From Streptomyces boluensis (GTDB lineage: Bacteria; Actinomycetota; Actinomycetes; Streptomycetales; Streptomycetaceae), in contig NZ_JAAAHS010000020.1 of assembly GCF_009908195.1 (NCBI RefSeq), positions 1 to 41,576 on the forward strand: DNA of 41,576 bases, written 5' to 3'. The position numbers were made by a program, and so were the translations under genes. Below, piece by piece: positions 1-8,466 of this stretch. The notes under the pieces were generated by a model that was given only the letters and a program-made list of their open reading frames with translations, did no database searches and was not told where the DNA came from. Positions within the stretch are counted from its first letter, which is position 1; each line of letters opens with the position of its first letter.

Positions 1-612
1 CTCCGCCTCGACCCCGGCGAACCGGGCACCCCTGGGCCTGCGCGACGCACGTGCCGGGCGATCGGGGGCACCCTCGGCACCCGCCGACACGGCGACGGAG
101 GGCGCCGAGCGCTCCAACTCCTCGATCCGGAACCGGAGTTCAGCACTGCGGGCCGTGGCGCGTTCGTGGTCGTCGCGGGCCCAGGCAAGGTCGAGCCGGA
201 GCCGTTCGACGTCCTCGGGTGCGGCGCCGGGCAGCCGCGCGGCGAGGTCGGCCTGGCGCTCGGCCGCGTACCGCCGCTCCACGAGCATCAGGTCGAGCCG
301 CTCACCGAGGAGTTGCCGTACGCCGGGCCGGGCGTCGTGGGCCGTGCGTGCCGCCTCGTGCAGGGTGCGGGCCAGGGCGGTCTCGCGCTCGGCGGCGTGG
401 GTGCCGTGGTCTGCGGCGAGGTCGTGGAGGAGGGCCTGCACCACGTCCCAGGGCGGCACCTCCGCGCCGTCGAGGCAGGCCGCCATGCCATCGGGGTCGC
501 GCTGCCAGAACACTCCGCACCAGCCCGCCTCCTGGTCGAGGCGGGAGAGCAGATCCTCGAAGTACGACGCGAACTCGCCCCCGTCGTCGTGGAGTTGTCG
601 CCCCAGTGCCAT
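1..612 (-). CDS. Hypothetical protein, C-terminus beyond window
   Basis: The frame opens at an ATG at 612 and stays open to base 1, so at least 204 residues are present and the C-terminus lies outside the window. The N-terminus (MALGRQLHDDGGEFASYFED) is acidic. It is followed by a long charged helix-rich stretch with many Arg, Glu and Ala that could form a coiled coil (about residues 60-180). No signal peptide, membrane segment or catalytic motif is visible. I do not recognise the family. GC-rich third positions on this frame, and none of the stop-free alternatives looking protein-like, support it as a real gene. Function is unknown. Confidence 0.6.
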   Translation of the reverse strand, partial: MALGRQLHDDGGEFASYFEDLLSRLDQEAGWCGVFWQRDPDGMAACLDGAEVPPWDVVQALLHDLAADHGTHAAERETALARTLHEAARTAHDARPGVRQLLGERLDLMLVERRYAAERQADLAARLPGAAPEDVERLRLDLAWARDDHERATARSAELRFRIEELERSAPSVAVSAGAEGAPDRPARASRRPRGARFAGVEAE

Positions 613-767
613 CCGCCCGCCCCTGTCCGCTCGGTCAGCGGGGACCGCTCGGCCGCTCCGGCACCGTTTGCCCGGCCCGCCCGTTCGGTCCCGTCATCCG
701 GCAGGCATTCGACACCCACGGTGTTACGGGACGGCTACGGGGAGTTTTCGGCCGGGGCACCGCACCC

Positions 768-1166
768 TCACCCCTCGGCCGGGTCCGCGAGCACCACACC
801 GACGCCCGTGTGCGGCCGCTTCCCCAGGCGGACGAGCGTCGCGGGGATGTCCAACAGCCAGTACTGCAACCGGTACTTGCGCCCCAGGAGCTTGCGCAGG
901 CGCGGCATCTCCGTGGCCGTCAGGAAGCGTGCCGTGCCGTCCACGCCGACGGCGTCAGGCCCCACCCGGCCGCGCAGATCGCAGGCGGTGACGCGGACCC
1001 GCTGGTCGCGGTGGAGGCGCTTGACCTTCCACGAGTCGGTACGGGTCCACACCCACAGCTCGCCGTCCGCGCGCACGACCCACACCGGCGTCGCGACCCC
1101 GGTGCCGTCCTTGCGGTACGTGGTGAGGCTGATGTACCGGGCGCGGCCGAGCTCGTCGAGGTTCAT
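768..1166 (-). CDS. PPOX-class split-barrel F420/FMN-dependent oxidoreductase
   Basis: A 132-residue protein starting at MNLDELGRARYISLTTYRKD. The beginning (A-R-Y-I-S-L-T-T followed by G-T-G-V-A-T-P-V-W) is the usual first strand pair of pyridoxamine-5'-phosphate-oxidase-like split-barrel proteins, many of which use deazaflavin F420 in actinobacteria. A W-x-W-T segment and a K-V-K-R-L segment near residues 40-55 fit the cofactor phosphate-binding region. Length matches the short F420-dependent group. A longer in-frame start at 1280 exists, but the extension is low complexity and the domain begins exactly at this ATG. The substrate cannot be told from sequence. Confidence 0.82.
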   Translation of the reverse strand: MNLDELGRARYISLTTYRKDGTGVATPVWVVRADGELWVWTRTDSWKVKRLHRDQRVRVTACDLRGRVGPDAVGVDGTARFLTATEMPRLRKLLGRKYRLQYWLLDIPATLVRLGKRPHTGVGVVLADPAEG

Positions 1167-1362
1167 GGGCGGGAGCCTAGGCCGTTTCCTTCGGATCAGG
1201 CCGGATCCGGTCGGCGGTGCGGGGCGGTCGAGTTGAGCGGGGTCTGGTGCGTGCAGCTGCAAGGCGGAGGAGGGCGCCACTGCGGAGCATTGGCAACCGA
1301 CGACAACGCCGCAGATGTGCGTGCCAGACCCCGCGACCCCGGCAAGATCCGAAGGAGACGGC

Positions 1363-2622
1363 CTACGTGCCGGGTGCGGGCGGCGAACCGCCCGGACTCC
1401 CGGCGTGCGTGAGGGTCTCCCAGGCGACGAAGAGGTCGTCGGTCCCAGCCGGGCGCATCTTCGCCGCGAGCCGCTCGGTGTGCGGCACGGGCAGGTGCAG
1501 GCGGTTCTTGAGGTGGTTGAGGGCGACTTCGAGGTCCGGCCCGAGGGTCAGCTCCGGCTTGCCGCCGCACAGCCACTTGGGGACGGCACCGCCCGACTGG
1601 TACTCGGCGTGCAACTCCGTTGCGGCGAGCAGCCGTTGGCGTACGTCGCCGTAGAGGTCCACGCCCTGGTGGTGTGCGGTCTCGGCGCTGTGCGCGGTCG
1701 CGGCGACGGCGTACCCGACGTGCTCGAAGTTGCGGCAGGACTCCTGCCCGAGGCCGTCGACGTACCGCCGCTGCCCGAACCAGTACTCCCGGATCCGCTC
1801 CGGACTGTCGGCCTTGCCGCCGGGCGGCGGGACCGGCAGCGAACCGTCGGAGCGCAGATAGAAGTACGCGGGCACGCGCGCCCGGAACCGGCCGATGGCG
1901 CGGTCGAACACCTCGCGGTCGTCCAGGAAGACGCCGATGTTGAGGGCGGCGTCGGTCATGGTGAGGTCCCAGTTGCCGTTGTAGTCGGCGACCTCGACGT
2001 CGAACTCGCCCAGGTAGGCGTGGCGCAGCATGTCCGAGAAGCGCGCCACCCGCGCCTTCGGCCAGCCGTCGTAGGTGTGCCGCACGATCTCGGCGGCGCG
2101 CGCCCATGTCGAGCCCGCCCAGGCGGCCTGCAGCGCGGAGTTGTCCTCGGTGTGGTCGCGCAGCACCTTCGACCAGCCGTCCATGATCCGCACGGCCTTC
2201 TCGGCGTGCGCCCGCTTCCCGGTGACCGTCCAGAGCAGTGCCTGGGTGTACGCGGCGACGGCGTCCTCGCGCTCGGCGGTGCAGGCGGGCGGGTTCTGGT
2301 ACGGCTTGCAGGCGACGACGGCGACGGGGCGCGGCCGGTAGCCGGGCTTCGCGTACCGGCTCCCGGTCATCGCGCGGTACGCGGAGGCCCAGGGTTCGGC
2401 GCCGGACGCCACATGGGCGCGGAGCGCGTCGAGCTGGCCACGGTCGAGGAGCACTCCGGGGTGCGCGAAGGCACGGGGAGCGGCGGACTCGGGCGCGACC
2501 CCGGCCTGCTCGGCGGCCCGCTCAGCGGTGGCCTGCGGGGCGGTGGCGCAGGCGGTCAGGAGCGCGACTGATGCGCCGAGGGCGAGGAACCCACGGCGGA
2601 CGGCGCGCGGTCGGGTGGACAT
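1363..2622 (-). CDS. Alginate lyase family lipoprotein
   Basis: A 419-residue exported protein. The N-terminus has twin arginines (V-R-R-G-F-L-A-L), a hydrophobic core and a lipobox L-T-A-C with Cys25 as the likely lipidated residue, so Tat-dependent lipoprotein export is plausible. The body has the helical-toroid pattern of the alginate lyase family (PF05426/PL5-like): an N-S-A-L-Q-A-A-W-A segment, N-G-N-W-D-L-T-M-T-D, and an E-S-C-R-N-F-E-H-V-G-Y segment carrying the conserved His/Tyr neighbourhood. It probably cleaves an acidic polysaccharide at the cell surface. The frame stays open well upstream of the chosen ATG, but the signal peptide fixes the start. The true substrate in a soil streptomycete is uncertain. 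Confidence 0.85.
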   Translation of the reverse strand: MSTRPRAVRRGFLALGASVALLTACATAPQATAERAAEQAGVAPESAAPRAFAHPGVLLDRGQLDALRAHVASGAEPWASAYRAMTGSRYAKPGYRPRPVAVVACKPYQNPPACTAEREDAVAAYTQALLWTVTGKRAHAEKAVRIMDGWSKVLRDHTEDNSALQAAWAGSTWARAAEIVRHTYDGWPKARVARFSDMLRHAYLGEFDVEVADYNGNWDLTMTDAALNIGVFLDDREVFDRAIGRFRARVPAYFYLRSDGSLPVPPPGGKADSPERIREYWFGQRRYVDGLGQESCRNFEHVGYAVAATAHSAETAHHQGVDLYGDVRQRLLAATELHAEYQSGGAVPKWLCGGKPELTLGPDLEVALNHLKNRLHLPVPHTERLAAKMRPAGTDDLFVAWETLTHAGSPGGSPPAPGT

Positions 2623-2693
2623 ACGAGCAGCGTCACCCGGAGCGTCCCGGCCCGCAGGATCTGTTGCTCCGCCCGCGCCCGCTCCCGCGCCGC

Positions 2694-2960
2694 CTACGCG
2701 GCTGTCGGTGCCGCCGGCAGCGGCGCGCAGCTGCTGAGCAGTTCGTCGAGGGAGAGGCCGAGGGTCCCGGCGAGGGCCGCGACGGTGAAGAAGGCCGGGG
2801 TGGGCGCGCGGCCCGTCTCGATCTTGCGGAGGGTCTCGGCGGAGAGTCCGGCGCTGGCCGCGACCTCGACCATGCTCCGGCCGCCGCGCGCCACACGCAG
2901 CAACTGGCCGAGCCGCTCGCCGCGTTCGCGCTCTTCGGGGGTGAGGGGTGTGCGCACCAT
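2694..2960 (-). CDS. XRE-family helix-turn-helix regulator
   Basis: An 88-residue protein that is almost entirely one Cro/C1-type helix-turn-helix. The pattern V-A-A-S-A-G-L-S-A-E-T-L-R-K-I-E-T-G-R around residues 35-53 is the classic recognition-helix motif, followed by a helix ending L-S-L-D-E-L-L. No effector domain is present. It lies head-to-head with the methionine aminopeptidase gene; the start codons are 49 bp apart and a perfect 12-bp palindrome sits between them, so it very likely controls itself and its neighbour. A TAGAGT hexamer (minus strand, 2972-2967) six bases before the ATG suggests a leaderless or nearly leaderless transcript. Confidence 0.85.
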   Translation of the reverse strand: MVRTPLTPEERERGERLGQLLRVARGGRSMVEVAASAGLSAETLRKIETGRAPTPAFFTVAALAGTLGLSLDELLSSCAPLPAAPTAA

Positions 2961-2966
2961 GCGCCC

Positions 2967-3009
2967 ACTCTACTACGGGCCCCATTTTTATACCGGTATA
3001 GTAATTGGC
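2967..3009. promoter_or_regulatory. Divergent promoter region with 12-bp palindromic operator
   Basis: The palindrome TATACCGGTATA occupies 2989-3000 and is perfect. On the plus strand TATAGT (2997-3002) is a good -10 hexamer lying seven bases before the ATG at 3010, predicting a leaderless mRNA for the aminopeptidase. On the minus strand both TATAAA just beyond the palindrome and TAGAGT (2972-2967) can serve the XRE gene. A repressor bound to the palindrome would cover the plus-strand -10. The operator role is inferred from position and symmetry. Confidence 0.6.
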
Positions 3010-3777
3010 ATGGTGGAACTCAAGACAGACGCGTCCATGGACGCGATGCGCGAAGCGGGCCGCGTGGTGGCCCGCGCACTGACAGCGGTACGGGACGCGG
3101 CGGACGTCGGCGTCACCCTGCTCGACCTGGACGAGGTGGCGCACGGCGTGCTGCGCGAGGCGGGCGCCGACTCCCCCTTCCTCGGGTACCGGCCCGCCTT
3201 CGCGCCGACCCCGTTCCCCGCGGTCCTGTGCACCTCGGTGAACGACGCGATCGTGCACGGCGTCCCGACCGGCTACCGGCTGCGCGACGGCGACCTGGTC
3301 TCCGCGGACTTCGGCGCCCTGCTCGGCGGCTGGGCCGGCGACTCGGCGATCAGCTTCACCGTCGGCGGGGCGCGCGCCGCCGACACCCGGCTCGTGGAGA
3401 CCGCGTTCGCGGCCCTGGACGCGGGCATCGCGGCGGCCGTCGTCGGCAACCGCATCGGCGACATCGCGCACGCCATCGGCACGGTCTGCCGTGGCGCCGG
3501 GTACGGAGTGCCGGACGGCTTCGGCGGACACGGCATCGGCCGCCAGATGCACGAGGACCCGGGGGTGCCGAACGAGGGCCGCCCCGGCCGCGGGATGAAG
3601 CTGCGGCACGGCATGGTCCTGGCCATCGAGCCGATGCTGATCGGCGGCGGCAAGGACGACTACTACGCGGACCGGGACGGCTGGACCCTGCGCACCACCG
3701 ACGGCAGCCGCGCGGCGCACGCCGAGCACACCGTGGCGATCACCGACTCGGGGCCGCGGATCCTGACGGCGCTCTGA
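3010..3777 (+). CDS. map: Type I methionine aminopeptidase (accessory copy)
   Basis: A 255-residue enzyme that removes initiator Met from nascent proteins. All five metal ligands are visible in order: two Asp in S-A-D-F-G-A-L-L-G-G-W-A-G-D-S-A, His in the G-H-G-I-G segment, Glu in A-I-E-P-M-L and Glu in A-E-H-T-V-A-I. The short N-terminus without a zinc-finger extension is typical of bacterial MetAP. The frame is open further upstream, but the ATG at 3010 begins the conserved domain and follows a -10 hexamer closely. Streptomycetes normally have another map in the ribosomal-protein region, so this copy, paired with a dedicated XRE gene, is probably conditional. It ends six bases before the convergent chitosanase gene. 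Confidence 0.92.
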   Translation: MVELKTDASMDAMREAGRVVARALTAVRDAADVGVTLLDLDEVAHGVLREAGADSPFLGYRPAFAPTPFPAVLCTSVNDAIVHGVPTGYRLRDGDLVSADFGALLGGWAGDSAISFTVGGARAADTRLVETAFAALDAGIAAAVVGNRIGDIAHAIGTVCRGAGYGVPDGFGGHGIGRQMHEDPGVPNEGRPGRGMKLRHGMVLAIEPMLIGGGKDDYYADRDGWTLRTTDGSRAAHAEHTVAITDSGPRILTAL

Positions 3778-3783
3778 GCCGCG

Positions 3784-4461
3784 TCAGCTCCCCGCGAGGA
3801 ACTTCCGCGCCAGCGCCGAGCCGACCTTCGCGGCCTGCGCCCGGCTCTGGATCGGCTCGACCTGCGATCCCTGGAAGAAGATGTACGTCACCTCGCCGCC
3901 CGCCCCGCCCCGTACCGGATGCGGGTTGATGCCGAGGGCGCGGGCCGTGGCGTACGACGCCTCGCCGATCAGGTCCGTGGGGCCGGTGTCGCCGACGACC
4001 GCGTACTGCACCTTGCCCCGGTAGATGACGGCCGCCAGGCCACCGCCCCACACCTTGGCGTCGCGGTGGTTCCACATCTTGCTGGCGCCCGGCACCACCA
4101 CGTACGGCAGCGCGGCCGAGTCGAGTTGGCCGCCGCGAGAGTCCTGGAAGGCCGTCTCGGGCTGGAAGTAGGGGTCAGTGCGCTTGTTGCAGACCTGGCT
4201 GGGGCGGCCGTCGCAATCGATGTCCAGGTCGGCCTTCCAGTGCACGACGCCCTTGCCGCCGCAGACCGGGATGTTGGCCGGGGCCCCGTCGTCGGCACGG
4301 TACTTGCCGTGCGAGATCTGCTTGCAACCCTGGACCTTGGCGAGCAGGGCGGCGGCCGCCCCGCCCCCGCCCTCCTGCGCCACCGCGGGCGGAGCCAGCG
4401 TGGCGAGGAGGACGGGAGCGAGAACGGCCGGAACCAGTCGCACGGAATTCAGCGCACGCAA
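3784..4461 (-). CDS. Secreted chitosanase, glycoside hydrolase family 75
   Basis: A 225-residue exported protein with a Sec signal peptide ending A-V-A-Q near residue 29. The mature part matches the GH75 chitosanase pattern: a D-I-D-C-D-G segment, D-P-Y-F-Q-P-E-T-A-F, Y-V-V-V-P, then V-V-G-D-T-G-P with a following I-G-E, where the catalytic Asp and Glu of the family fall. It hydrolyses chitosan outside the cell. The start is TTG with GAGGT upstream. It lies 20 bp downstream of the gamma-glutamyltransferase stop on the same strand, so cotranscription is possible although no functional link is obvious. Confidence 0.85.
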   Translation of the reverse strand: MRALNSVRLVPAVLAPVLLATLAPPAVAQEGGGGAAAALLAKVQGCKQISHGKYRADDGAPANIPVCGGKGVVHWKADLDIDCDGRPSQVCNKRTDPYFQPETAFQDSRGGQLDSAALPYVVVPGASKMWNHRDAKVWGGGLAAVIYRGKVQYAVVGDTGPTDLIGEASYATARALGINPHPVRGGAGGEVTYIFFQGSQVEPIQSRAQAAKVGSALARKFLAGS

Positions 4462-4481
4462 GGGGCACCTCTACAGCTCGG

Positions 4482-6293
4482 TCAGGGGCTCGGGTGCACC
4501 ACCCTTGCCGAGCCCCCGCCCCGCCGCACCTTTTCCGCCGCCGCCAGCCACCGTCCGTCGGGCAGCCGCTGCACACCGGTGGCCGCGCCGATCTCCGGGT
4601 TGGCCTTGAACGCGTGCCCGAGCGCCTCGAGCCGCTGCCTCAACTCACTGTCGTACAGGCCGGGTTCGAGTTCGGTCGCGGCCGCGTTGCGCTGGCTGGC
4701 GCGGGGCGCGGCGATCGCGTCGACCAGCGGCAGGCCGCGGTCGACCACTCCGGTGAGGGTCTGAAGGACCGTGGTGATGATGGTGGCGCCGCCCGGCGAG
4801 CCGAGCGCGAGCACCGCACGGCCGTCGTCGAGGACGATCGTCGGCGACATCGACGAACGCGGCCGCTTGCCGGGACCCGGCAGGTTCGGGTCGTGCACGT
4901 CCGGGTTCGCCGGGGCGAAGGAGAAGTCGGTCAGCTCGTTGTTGAGCAGGAACCCGCGCCCCGGCACCGTGATGCCGCTGCCGCCGGTGGTCTCGATGGT
5001 GAGGGTGTACGCGACCACGTTGCCCCACTTGTCGGAGGCCGTCAGATGCGTGGTGTTCTCGCCCTCGTACGGGGTCGGCGCGGCCTTGTCGCCGGTGCTG
5101 CACGGCTTCGGGTCACGCGGGTCGCCGGGGGCGAGCGGGCTGGTGAGCGCCTTGTCGTCGCGGATCAGGCACGCGCGCGAGTCGGCGAACTCCTGGCTAA
5201 GGAGTTCCTTGGTCGGTACGTCCTCGAAGGCCGGGTCGCCCACCCAGCGGCCCCGGTCGGCGAACGCGATCCGGCTGGCCTCGATATAGCGGTGCAGGTA
5301 CTCGGCCTCGGTGGCCTTCGACAGGTCGGTGCGCTCCAGGATGTTCAGCGCCTCGCCGACGGTGGTGCCGCCGGAGGACGAGGGCGCCATGGAGTACAGG
5401 TCGAGCCCCCGGTACTCGGACCGGCTCGGCGCCTGCCGCTTCACTCCGTACCCGGCGAGGTCCGCGGTGGTGAGGTCGCCGGGGCGGGCCTCGCGCCCGG
5501 AGGCGGGGTCGACGGGCGGCTCGTTGACCGTGTTCACGATCTCGCGGGCGAGCTTGCCCCGGTAGAGGGCGCCGCTGCCCTTGCTGCCCAACTCCGCGTA
5601 CGTACGCGCCAGATCGGGGTTCTTGAACACCGAGCCGACCTTCGGCAGCTCACCGCCGGGCAGGAACAGCTCCGCCGAGGCCGGGAAGTCGGCGAACCGC
5701 TCCTGGTTGCCCTCGGTCTGCGCGCGGAACGTGTCGTCCACGACGAAGCCCTTCGCCGCGAGCCGCTCGGCGGGCTTCAGCAACTGGCCGAGCGAGCGGC
5801 TGCCCCAGGAGTCGAGCGCCGCGTCCCAGGTGGCGGGCGTACCCGGGGTGCCCACGCTGAGCCCGCTGGTGACGGCGGCGTCGAACGGGATCGGCTTGCC
5901 GTCCTCCAGGAACAGCCCCGCGTCCGCGCTGCCGGGCGCCGTCTCACGCCCGTCGACGGTGTGCACCTTGCCGGACTTCGCGTCGTAGTACACGAAGTAG
6001 CCGCCACCGCCGATGCCCGCCGAGTACGGCTCGGTGACGCCGAGCGCGGCGGCCGTGGCGACGGCCGCGTCCACCGCGTTACCGCCCTCGCGGAGCACCT
6101 CGATGCCCGCGGCGGAGGCGTCCGGGTCGACGCTGGACACCGCCCCGCCGTGCCCCACCGCCACCGGCGACTTCGGCGGGGCCGAGGCACCGCCGGACCC
6201 GGCGGGCGACGAAGGGGGCGCTGCCGCACCCACCGCCACCAAAGCGCCCGAAACGGCGAGCAGCGACAGATTCCGCGCAACTGGACGACGCAT
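4482..6293 (-). CDS. ggt: Gamma-glutamyltransferase (glutathione hydrolase)
   Basis: A 603-residue secreted N-terminal-nucleophile enzyme. A signal peptide (R-R-P-V-A-R then a hydrophobic run) is followed by the large-subunit region. Autocleavage should occur before Thr414 in G-E-N-T-T-H-L-T-A-S-D, giving the small subunit. Downstream, L-L-N-N-E-L-T-D-F-S and R-S-S-M-S-P-T-I-V are the family's substrate-binding loops, and G-S-P-G-G shapes the oxyanion region. It hydrolyses or transfers gamma-glutamyl groups from glutathione and related peptides. Length and motifs are complete, so an active enzyme is expected. It faces a divergent membrane-protein gene. Confidence 0.95.
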   Translation of the reverse strand: MRRPVARNLSLLAVSGALVAVGAAAPPSSPAGSGGASAPPKSPVAVGHGGAVSSVDPDASAAGIEVLREGGNAVDAAVATAAALGVTEPYSAGIGGGGYFVYYDAKSGKVHTVDGRETAPGSADAGLFLEDGKPIPFDAAVTSGLSVGTPGTPATWDAALDSWGSRSLGQLLKPAERLAAKGFVVDDTFRAQTEGNQERFADFPASAELFLPGGELPKVGSVFKNPDLARTYAELGSKGSGALYRGKLAREIVNTVNEPPVDPASGREARPGDLTTADLAGYGVKRQAPSRSEYRGLDLYSMAPSSSGGTTVGEALNILERTDLSKATEAEYLHRYIEASRIAFADRGRWVGDPAFEDVPTKELLSQEFADSRACLIRDDKALTSPLAPGDPRDPKPCSTGDKAAPTPYEGENTTHLTASDKWGNVVAYTLTIETTGGSGITVPGRGFLLNNELTDFSFAPANPDVHDPNLPGPGKRPRSSMSPTIVLDDGRAVLALGSPGGATIITTVLQTLTGVVDRGLPLVDAIAAPRASQRNAAATELEPGLYDSELRQRLEALGHAFKANPEIGAATGVQRLPDGRWLAAAEKVRRGGGSARVVHPSP

Positions 6294-6382
6294 CCGTACC
6301 TCCGGTCAACGACTGTCAGCGCAGCGTAACTTCAGCGCACGGCCGCGTCAGGCCCCTCTCGAACATGGGTACGCGGTCGGGC

Positions 6383-6396
6383 TAGAGTGCCCGCCC
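6383..6396 (+). promoter_or_regulatory. Promoter -10 element, near-leaderless transcript
   Basis: TAGAGT at 6383-6388 lies eight bases before the ATG at 6397, a spacing typical of Streptomyces leaderless mRNAs. No convincing Shine-Dalgarno sequence precedes the ATG, and the -35 region around 6360-6365 is weak. Confidence 0.4.
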
Positions 6397-7158
6397 ATGA
6401 GTGAAGACCTTGTGAACGCCGTCCTGGGTGTGCTCGCCGCGGGGGTCGTCGCCTCCCTCGGCTGGTTCGCCCGTACGTATCTGTGGAAGCGCAAGCTGCG
6501 CCGGAAGCAGGCCTTCCTCGGACTGCCCGCCAACGCGGAGTCGCTGCTCGTCGTGCACCGCGAGGGCGGCGGCCCGGAGCTCTCGGTGTCGCGTACCGAC
6601 ATGTTCTCGCTGCTCGAACTCTCCGCGCTGATCAAGGACTGCGGGGCGCACGCCCAGGTGATCGCGCACGACACGGCGCAGCAGGGCTTCGGTGAGCGCA
6701 CCGAGTTCTGTGTCGGCGGGCCGTCCTCCAACCGCCGGATGGCGGCGCACATGCACTCGCTGCTGCCCGGCATACGCGTCAACTCGGACCCGGAGCCGGG
6801 GCCTGACCGGGGCGCGTTCCAGATCGGCAGCGAGCGCTACCGGATGGAGCCGGGCCGCGCCGAGTACGTCGTCCTCGCCCGGCTCACCGCGGGCCAGGGG
6901 CAGGCCGCGAGACCGGTGTTCCTCTTCTGCGGCCAGCGGGCCGTCACCAACCAGGCGGCGACCCGCTATCTGGCCCGCAACCACGAGCGCCTGTCCCGCA
7001 AGCACGGCGCCAACTCCTTCGTCCTGCTCCTGAAGGTCGTCAACTCGCAGGCGTACGGCCCGGACGTCGTCGAGCTGGTCTCCGACGTGACGCGCGCCGC
7101 GCAGGCCCCCGCACCGGCTCCGACGGCGCGCACCTCGCACCGCGCGACCAAGGACTGA
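6397..7158 (+). CDS. Membrane-anchored protein of unknown function
   Basis: A 253-residue protein with one N-terminal transmembrane helix (about residues 7-26, A-V-L-G-V-L-A-A-G-V-V) followed by a basic W-K-R-K-L-R-R-K stop-transfer segment, so the bulk is cytoplasmic. The soluble part has alternating strand and helix segments (S-L-L-V-V-H-R-E, A-H-A-Q-V-I-A-H-D, E-Y-V-V-L-A-R-L, P-V-F-L-F-C-G) that resemble a Rossmann-like sensor fold. I do not recognise a named family. The ATG at 6397 is chosen because upstream in-frame codons are low complexity and a -10 element lies eight bases away. It is convergent with the P450 gene. Confidence 0.72.
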   Translation: MSEDLVNAVLGVLAAGVVASLGWFARTYLWKRKLRRKQAFLGLPANAESLLVVHREGGGPELSVSRTDMFSLLELSALIKDCGAHAQVIAHDTAQQGFGERTEFCVGGPSSNRRMAAHMHSLLPGIRVNSDPEPGPDRGAFQIGSERYRMEPGRAEYVVLARLTAGQGQAARPVFLFCGQRAVTNQAATRYLARNHERLSRKHGANSFVLLLKVVNSQAYGPDVVELVSDVTRAAQAPAPAPTARTSHRATKD

Positions 7159-7170
7159 CCGAGCACACCG

Positions 7171-8466
7171 CTACGCGATCCGCAGCGGCAGCTCCTTGAT
7201 GCCGTTGATGAAGTTGGACACAAGGCGGCGCGGTGGCCCGGCGGGCGCGAGCACCGGGAACTCCCGCAGCGCCTCCTCGTAAAGCACCCGTAGTTGCAGC
7301 CGGGCGAAGTGCGCGCCCAGGCAGACGTGCGGCCCGTCCCCGAACGACACGTGCGGGTTGGCCGTACGCCCCAGGTCGAGGCGGTGCGGCTCGGTGAACA
7401 CCCGCTCGTCGTGGTTGGCCGACGCGTGCAGCACGACGACCTTGTCGCCCGCCTCGATCCGCTGCCCGGCGAGTTCGGTGGCGCGGGCGGCGGTGCGGCG
7501 GAAGGTGAGCACCGGCGGGTGGTGGCGCAGCAGTTCCTCGACGGCCGACGCCATGGAGACCTCGCCCGCGCGCAGGCGGCGCTGCTCGCCCCGGTGTCCG
7601 GCGAGCGCGAGCAGCCCGCCGGGGGCGGCGGAGCGCACGGTGTCGTTGCCCGCGACGGTGAGCAGGAAGAAGAACATCTCCAGCTCGGGCGCGGTGAGCC
7701 GGGTGTCGCCGTCGGTGGCGTGCGCGAGCGCGGTCATCACGTCGTCGCTGGGGTGGCGCCGCTTGAACGCCGCGAGCCGCTGCGCGTAGTCGAACATCTC
7801 CCCCAGCATCGCGGGCGAGCGCGGGTTGGCCGGCCGCCCCTCGGGCCCGTCGGCGGCGGCGCCCGACTCGTCCGGGTCCTGGTAGCCGATGACCCGCTGG
7901 GTCCAGGTGAGCAGCAGCCCGCGGTCGCCCTTCGGTACGCCGAGCAGATCCGCGAGGTTGAGCAGCGCGTAGTCGTCGGTGACGGTGCCGACCAGGTCGA
8001 CGACCTCGCCCGACTCCCGTGCCGCGCCCAGGAGTTGACGGGCCCGCGCGCGGACGACCGTCTCGAAGCGCTCGATCCGCCCCCGCGTGAACGCCCGGCT
8101 GACGAGCCGCCGCAGCCGCAGGTGGTCGTCGGCGCCGCCGCTGCCGGACGACGGGTCCTGGTTGAGCATCATGCGGCGGATGAACGGCAGGTCGGCGGGG
8201 TCGGGGTCGCGGATCTGGGTGGCGCCCAGGTGCGAGGAGAACAGCCGCGGTTCCTTGAGTACGCGGACGACGTCGGCGTGCCGGGAAACCGCCCAGAAAC
8301 CGGGCCCGGCGGGCCAGCCGAGCACCTCATACTCCTCCTGCCAGGCCACCGGGTGGTGCTCGCGCAGCGTGCGGTAGGCCTGGTGCGGGATGCCGGAGCG
8401 GTAGATCCGCGGATCGAAGACATCGGGCACCGACGGCGGGGCCGCGGGCCGCGCGCTGGCCGTCAC
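7171..8466 (-). CDS. Cytochrome P450
   Basis: A 431-residue soluble P450 monooxygenase. The I-helix oxygen-activation motif A-G-N-D-T, the K-helix E-L-L-R and the heme-ligand loop F-G-D-G-P-H-V-C-L-G (Cys382) are all present. The C-helix R-L-R-R-L-V-S-R-A-F-T and the C-terminal I-N-G-I-K-E-L-P-L segment look like the CYP125/CYP142 group of steroid or fatty-chain oxidisers, but the substrate is a guess. The GTG start overlaps the TGA of the upstream hydrolase gene (shared GTGA), so the two are translationally coupled. No ferredoxin or reductase gene is adjacent, so redox partners must be encoded elsewhere. Confidence 0.93.
   Translation of the reverse strand: MTASARPAAPPSVPDVFDPRIYRSGIPHQAYRTLREHHPVAWQEEYEVLGWPAGPGFWAVSRHADVVRVLKEPRLFSSHLGATQIRDPDPADLPFIRRMMLNQDPSSGSGGADDHLRLRRLVSRAFTRGRIERFETVVRARARQLLGAARESGEVVDLVGTVTDDYALLNLADLLGVPKGDRGLLLTWTQRVIGYQDPDESGAAADGPEGRPANPRSPAMLGEMFDYAQRLAAFKRRHPSDDVMTALAHATDGDTRLTAPELEMFFFLLTVAGNDTVRSAAPGGLLALAGHRGEQRRLRAGEVSMASAVEELLRHHPPVLTFRRTAARATELAGQRIEAGDKVVVLHASANHDERVFTEPHRLDLGRTANPHVSFGDGPHVCLGAHFARLQLRVLYEEALREFPVLAPAGPPRRLVSNFINGIKELPLRIA

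Noticed and set aside
51-1412. Long plus-strand open frame across the first genes
   Set aside because: Arg/Pro/Gly-rich translation without domains, antisense to two plausible minus-strand genes; a typical GC-rich shadow.
2623-3729. Upstream extension of the alginate lyase frame
   Set aside because: The frame stays open but is antisense to the methionine aminopeptidase and precedes a clear lipoprotein signal peptide.
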